From contig NZ_JBBAXC010000006.1 of NCBI RefSeq assembly GCF_037120725.1, forward strand, positions 124,001-188,000: DNA of 64,000 nt, given 5' to 3'. Made by a program: the position numbers and the translations under genes. The stretch comes from Bacillus spongiae (GTDB lineage Bacteria; Bacillota; Bacilli; Bacillales; Bacillaceae_K). Positions 60,405-64,000 of the stretch are shown here, piece after piece; the first letter of the stretch is position 1, and each line of letters starts with the position of its first letter. The notes under the pieces are model-generated. The model searched no databases. It was not told the origin of the DNA and saw only the letters and a program-made list of their open reading frames with translations.

Positions 60405-61106
60405 ATGAAAAAGTATTTACAATACGTCGTCATTATGGCATTAATCGTATTTTTACTATTTCAGAATATAAATACAGAAGGTCCTGCTGGCATTCCGTTA
60501 GGAAATAGTGCGCTTGCTTCACAAATCCCAAAACAATCCTCTGTTTTAAATGATATTGTTCTATTACCTGAGGAGAAGTTTGAGGAAGAAGAAGTAATGA
60601 GAATGATTAATAGACTCAGTGCATTACCTATAAATCTATTAGAAAGCATCCGCAAGGAAGAGATTCAAGTCAGGCTATTTCAAGAAAGCTTAACGGACTT
60701 TCCTTCGGCTGCCCATTTAAAAGGAGTTATTCCAAGGGGATATAAAAGTAATATTACATGGGATGAGGTTCCAGGAATCGGTGGTTCTAAATTAGTGTTA
60801 GTTAAGATTGGTCACAGTAATCCTGGCCAGGGACATGGGTCTGTTAATTTAGAGTTGCATGAGCTAGCTCATTCTATTCACCGTTATTTACTTGATGACT
60901 TATTAGTGGAGATAACCTTGCAGGAGCTTATGGAGAAAGAGAGTGGGCTCCTGTTTCATAATCGCGAATATTTCCTTCATTATAAAGAAGAATTTTTTGC
61001 AGAATCCTTCGCTATGTTTTATTTAAATTCATCAACAAATAAAACGCTCTATGAAAGAGCACCAAAAACTCATGCGTTTTTTCTACAGCTTGAACAATTG
61101 TATTAA
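60405..61106 (+). CDS. Anthrax-lethal-factor-like (ATLF/PPEP-type) zinc metalloprotease
   Basis: 233 residues from ATG 60405 with AGGTGA upstream. Residues about 3-20 form a signal or anchor, so the protein is exported. The zinc motif HELAH (H152, E153, H156) is followed about 40 residues later by EEFFAESFAMFYLN, with E196 or E200 as the third ligand. This layout, with the helical ending, fits the lethal-factor/Pro-Pro-endopeptidase superfamily. A housekeeping role outside the cell is likely, and no toxin partner is nearby. It lies 12 bases before thyA. Confidence 0.82.
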   Translation: MKKYLQYVVIMALIVFLLFQNINTEGPAGIPLGNSALASQIPKQSSVLNDIVLLPEEKFEEEEVMRMINRLSALPINLLESIRKEEIQVRLFQESLTDFPSAAHLKGVIPRGYKSNITWDEVPGIGGSKLVLVKIGHSNPGQGHGSVNLELHELAHSIHRYLLDDLLVEITLQELMEKESGLLFHNREYFLHYKEEFFAESFAMFYLNSSTNKTLYERAPKTHAFFLQLEQLY

Positions 61107-61118
61107 GGAGTGTCTATA

Positions 61119-61913
61119 TTGAAACAATACCATGCATTATGTGAAACGGTCTTAGAAAAGGGAAAGAGGAAAGGCGACCGAACAGGTACAGGAACGATCA
61201 GTACATTTGGTTATCAAATGCGTTTTGACCTTCAAGAAGGCTTCCCATTATTAACGACGAAAAAATTACATTTGAAATCAATCATTCATGAATTATTATG
61301 GTTTTTAAATGGGGATACAAATGTGCAATATTTGAATGAAAATGGGGTCAGAATATGGAATGAGTGGGCAGATGAGGAGGGCAACCTAGGGCCGGTTTAT
61401 GGGCATCAATGGCGCTCTTGGACAGACCGGAACGGGGACACAATTGATCAAATATCGACGCTTATTCAGACAATTAAACAAAACCCAAACTCAAGAAGGT
61501 TAATCGTATCAGCATGGAATGTGGGAGATATGGATAAAATGGCCTTGCCACCTTGCCATTGTTTATTCCAATTTTACGTTCAAGAGGGCAAGCTCTCGTG
61601 CCAACTTTACCAACGTTCCGCGGATGTATTTTTAGGTGTGCCGTTTAATATAGCTTCCTATGCCTTATTAACAATGATGGTTGCTCAAGTGTGTGATTTA
61701 GAACCAGGTGAGTTTGTGCATACCTTTGGAGATGTTCACATATACGAAAACCACCTTGAACAAGTGAAATTACAACTTACTCGCGACACAAGGCCATTAC
61801 CGAAGATGAAGATAAATCCAGATGTGAAAGATATTTTCTCCTTTACGTTTGAAGATTTCACGTTAACAGGTTATGACCCGCATCCACATATTAAGGGAGT
61901 GGTAAGTGTATGA
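61119..61913 (+). CDS. thyA: Thymidylate synthase
   Basis: 264 residues from TTG 61119, eight bases after AAGGAG; this gives the exact family length. It makes dTMP from dUMP with methylene-tetrahydrofolate. [18 protein letters not shown] and the catalytic cysteine C146 in [12 protein letters not shown] are present, as are [20 protein letters not shown] and the ending DPHPHIKG. The sequence is of the classical ThyA/ThyB type. It overlaps dfrA by four bases (ATGA), a conserved pair. Confidence 0.97.
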   Translation: MKQYHALCETVLEKGKRKGDRTGTGTISTFGYQMRFDLQEGFPLLTTKKLHLKSIIHELLWFLNGDTNVQYLNENGVRIWNEWADEEGNLGPVYGHQWRSWTDRNGDTIDQISTLIQTIKQNPNSRRLIVSAWNVGDMDKMALPPCHCLFQFYVQEGKLSCQLYQRSADVFLGVPFNIASYALLTMMVAQVCDLEPGEFVHTFGDVHIYENHLEQVKLQLTRDTRPLPKMKINPDVKDIFSFTFEDFTLTGYDPHPHIKGVVSV

Positions 61914-62401
61914 TTTCATATATATGGGCAATGGATGAACAACGATTGATTGGAAACCAAAATGCGATGCCATGGCACTTACCTAATGATTTGGCTAACT
62001 TTAAAAAGACAACATTAGGTTCTCCCATTGTCATGGGGAGAAAAACCTATGATTCTTTGGGCAGACCATTACCTGGAAGAGATAATATCGTATTAACGAG
62101 AAAAAATGATTTCCAAGTGGATGGAGTTAAGGTTTTTCATTCAATACAAGCGGTTATAGATTACGCAAATGAACAGACGAGTGAGGTTTTCGTTATTGGT
62201 GGAGCTGAGATTTTTGTCATGCTACAAGACTATGTTTCAAAGTTATATGTGACGGAAATACATAAAACTTTTGAAGGCGACACTTATTTCCCTGAATGGG
62301 ATTGGTCTCAATGGACCGTGAAATCCTCTATAGAAGGAACAGTAAATGAAAAGAACAAATACCCTCACACCTTTCTTATTTATGAAAGAATTGAGAAATA
62401 A
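61910..62401 (+). CDS. dfrA: Dihydrofolate reductase
   Basis: 163 residues from ATG 61910, coupled to thyA. It reduces dihydrofolate made by thymidylate synthase. Typical motifs are [23 protein letters not shown] (with the active-site Asp), [26 protein letters not shown], and [10 protein letters not shown] with LYVTEIH. There is no sign of a trimethoprim-resistance type. A strong terminator follows. Confidence 0.97.
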   Translation: MISYIWAMDEQRLIGNQNAMPWHLPNDLANFKKTTLGSPIVMGRKTYDSLGRPLPGRDNIVLTRKNDFQVDGVKVFHSIQAVIDYANEQTSEVFVIGGAEIFVMLQDYVSKLYVTEIHKTFEGDTYFPEWDWSQWTVKSSIEGTVNEKNKYPHTFLIYERIEK

Positions 62402-62410
62402 GCTAAACCG

Positions 62411-62440
62411 AAAAAGAACTTCCAATTGGAAGTTCTTTTT
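62411..62440 (+). terminator. Terminator after dfrA
   Basis: AAAAAGAACTTCC-AATT-GGAAGTTCTTTTT is a perfect inverted repeat with A and T runs, so it is strong and probably works in both directions. Confidence 0.9.
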
Positions 62441-62712
62441 ACCTTAACAATCCTTTTTCGATATAAATTCACTTTAATGGCCCACCATTGAAGTGAGTAG
62501 ATTGGAAATAAGTACAGTCATAATGATATGCCTTACGAGTTTTAAAAATGGCTGATTATTAAAGAATTATTTCCTAGTATTTAATCACTGTTCGGTAAAT
62601 GGAACAGTGTAATTTCACTTAATAAACCTTATAGCACGCTCGTTTGTAGTAGTAGAAGTATACTATTTTAAAGTTTAACTATTTATTTTCAGTTAGTAGA
62701 GGGGGAAAGGGA
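62441..62712 (+). other. Leader region of the ABC transporter operon
   Basis: No gene seen. It holds the palindrome at 62586-62609 and a TATACT (near 62659) that could be a -10 box for the transporter operon; no matching -35 was found. Confidence 0.4.
62586..62609. promoter_or_regulatory. Perfect palindrome, possible operator
   Basis: CACTGTTC (62586-62593) and GAACAGTG (62602-62609) flank an 8-base spacer, about 105 bases before the transporter gene. It has no T-run. It does not match the usual BceR site or LexA box, so the binding protein is unknown. Confidence 0.45.
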
Positions 62713-63477
62713 ATGGAAATATTGAAAGCGGTAAATCTTGATAAAATATATGGAGATTCAAATAGAGAAGACACCACGACAGCATTGAGTCAAGTAAGCC
62801 TTGCAATCACTAAGGGCGAGTTTATAGCAATTATGGGCCCATCTGGGAGCGGTAAAACAACCTTGCTTAATTTATTGAGCGGAATTGATAAGCCGACTTC
62901 AGGTAAAGTGATCATCATGGAAAAAGAGATTAGTGAGATGTCAGTTGATGAATTAGCGCTGTATCGTCGAAAGCAATTAGGTTTTGTATTTCAGGACTTT
63001 AACCTTTTGGATAGTTTGACTGTAAAAGAAAACATGATTCTACCAATGGTGTTGGAAAAGAAAAATGTATCAGAGATGGAAGAAAAAGCTCATTACCTTG
63101 CCGATCTTTTCGAAATTGAACCTATTCTGAATAAATACCCTTATCATATATCTGGTGGACAGCAGCAACGAACGGCTGTTAGTCGAGCGTTAGTAAATGA
63201 CCCTAGTATTATTTTCGCTGATGAACCGACAGGGAATTTGGATTCAAAAGCAACAACTGCCATAATGGAGTGCTTTGAAAGAGTAGTTGAGGAACTTTCG
63301 GCAACAGTCCTTCTTGTTACCCATGATGTATTTGCAGCAAGTTATTGCAGGAAAGTTGTCTTTATAAAAGATGGCTCTATTCATTCACAGATTGTGAGGA
63401 AAGGAAATAGAAAAGAATTTTTAAATCAAATTATGGATAACCTCGCTATCTTGGGAGGAAGAACGGATGTCTTTTAA
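62713..63477 (+). CDS. BceA-type ABC transporter ATP-binding protein
   Basis: 254 residues from ATG 62713 behind GGGGGAAAGGG. It has Walker A GPSGSGKTTL, the Q-loop FVFQDFNLLDSLTV, signature SGGQQQRT and Walker B IIFADEPTGNLDS. The C-terminal region (KDGSIHSQIVRKGNRKEFLNQIMDNLAILGG) is typical of BceA/PsdA-type ATPases that work with a large FtsX-like permease in peptide antibiotic sensing and resistance. The permease gene overlaps its end by 11 bases. No two-component system is seen in the window. Confidence 0.92.
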   Translation: MEILKAVNLDKIYGDSNREDTTTALSQVSLAITKGEFIAIMGPSGSGKTTLLNLLSGIDKPTSGKVIIMEKEISEMSVDELALYRRKQLGFVFQDFNLLDSLTVKENMILPMVLEKKNVSEMEEKAHYLADLFEIEPILNKYPYHISGGQQQRTAVSRALVNDPSIIFADEPTGNLDSKATTAIMECFERVVEELSATVLLVTHDVFAASYCRKVVFIKDGSIHSQIVRKGNRKEFLNQIMDNLAILGGRTDVF

Positions 63478-64000
63478 TCAAATCGTTTTGAAAATGGCAA
63501 AGGCTCATTACAAAAAGTATCTTTTTTACTATTTATGCAATAGTTTTGCCGTGATGTTTTTCTTTATATTTTCGACCGTATATTTTAACCAGCAAGTTGT
63601 TCAGGTGAAAAAGACGGAGTCAATCCAATATGTATTAACAGTTCCGGGTGTTGCCTTAATTGTATTTACCGTATTTTTTATTAGTTATGCCCACAGCAAT
63701 TTTATTAAACGAAGGAAAAGTGAGTTTGGACTTCTTATGACTTTAGGGATGTCTAATCGTGACATAGGAAAAATGTTATTGTTGGAGAATGGCATAATTG
63801 CCTTTGCATCTCTAGTTTCTGGTATTCTTGTAGGAAGTATCTTTTCGCGACTTTTCTTCTTACTCTTAATACATAGTGTTGGAATACAAGGAATTTCATT
63901 TCATCTAAATAGCCAAATGTTCCTCTATACGATAATGATATTCTTAGTTGTTTTTATCATTGCAGTTGGGAGATCACTCTTCGTCGTACTCAAAAGAAAT
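63467..64000 (+). CDS. BceB-type FtsX-like permease, N-terminal part (cut by window end)
   Basis: The frame from ATG 63467, with GGGAGGAAG upstream, is open to the window end (178 codons visible). It starts MSFNQIVLKMAKAHYKKYLFYY and shows three to four membrane segments. The motif FIKRRKSEFGLLMTLGMSNRDIGKMLLLEN is characteristic of FtsX/MacB-like permeases. A full BceB protein has about 650 residues with a large external domain, which lies outside the window. The ligand cannot be predicted. Confidence 0.88.
   Translation, partial: MSFNQIVLKMAKAHYKKYLFYYLCNSFAVMFFFIFSTVYFNQQVVQVKKTESIQYVLTVPGVALIVFTVFFISYAHSNFIKRRKSEFGLLMTLGMSNRDIGKMLLLENGIIAFASLVSGILVGSIFSRLFFLLLIHSVGIQGISFHLNSQMFLYTIMIFLVVFIIAVGRSLFVVLKRN

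Noticed and set aside
62586..62609. LexA or BceR box before the ABC transporter
   Set aside because: The palindrome does not match either consensus; kept only as an unassigned operator candidate.
1..64000. Mobile elements, prophage, CRISPR or defence island
   Set aside because: No transposase, integrase, direct-repeat array or foreign-looking block was found; gene order is largely that of other Bacillaceae.

Overview
The window is low-GC chromosomal DNA of an endospore-forming member of the Bacillaceae. Gene order closely follows the Bacillus subtilis ypm-ypo-ypp-ypr-yps-ypb-ype-ypg-ypj-thy region. Spore genes (sspM, sspL, cotD, yunB, yppG-like), a class B RNase P RNA, AGGAGG-type Shine-Dalgarno sites and many TTG and GTG starts all fit this. 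The species cannot be fixed from the sequence. I see no prophage, insertion sequence, CRISPR array, tRNA or rRNA.

Layout. 1-7.4 kb: 3' end of dinG, a metallo-beta-lactamase-fold protein that has lost its metal ligands, then ypmA-ypmB-aspB-asnS-dnaD-nth-ypoC. 7.4-11.1 kb: recU-ponA on the minus strand, for cell-wall synthesis and Holliday-junction resolution. 11.2-15.8 kb: small ypp genes, sspM, a small heat-shock protein and an alpha/beta hydrolase. 15.9-19.4 kb: the mrfAB repair helicase/nuclease pair with a LexA-like palindrome in its putative promoter. 19.6-25.1 kb: a 33-residue membrane peptide, cotD, ypsA, gpsB, rnpB, an rRNA methyltransferase and a second DinG-type helicase. 25.3-28.4 kb: ypwA carboxypeptidase, an orphan membrane-anchored protein and a two-gene unit related by motif to spore-associated proteins.

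28.6-31.1 kb: a three-gene ba3-type cytochrome oxidase operon on the minus strand, preceded by a near-ideal FNR/CRP site centred 41.5 bases before the predicted transcription start. 31.2-35.5 kb: a short-chain dehydrogenase, an orphan CheX-like protein, the bpsAB type III polyketide pair and yunB. 35.6-41.2 kb: the double dynamin dynA, a Cys-rich protein, a rhodanese and a 5'-3' exonuclease. 41.3-46.5 kb: sspL, yuiD, a transporter, two RNase H-fold proteins, ypeQ, cspD and mntR.

46.6-54.4 kb: an M29 aminopeptidase, a methyltransferase/AIM24 pair, a YfiT-like DinB protein, formate-tetrahydrofolate ligase and a DegV protein whose ribosome-binding site lies inside a predicted hairpin. 54.5-62.4 kb: ypgQ, an ABC-F protein, ypgR, brxA, a methyltransferase, ypjP, an anthrax-lethal-factor-like metalloprotease and thyA-dfrA. 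62.7-64 kb: the start of a BceAB-type ABC transporter cut by the window end.

Functional links: DNA replication and repair are covered by dinG, dnaD, nth, recU, mrfAB, the second helicase and the exonuclease. One-carbon and thymidylate metabolism are covered by fhs, thyA and dfrA. Division and wall growth are covered by ponA and gpsB. Membrane and redox functions include dynA, bpsAB, brxA and the ba3 oxidase. I see no obviously novel multi-gene defence or mobile system. The most interesting items are regulatory (the FNR-class promoter, the LexA-like operator, the sequestered ribosome-binding site) and a few unusual proteins (the dead metallo-beta-lactamase fold, the lethal-factor-like protease, the 27.6-28.4 kb gene pair).
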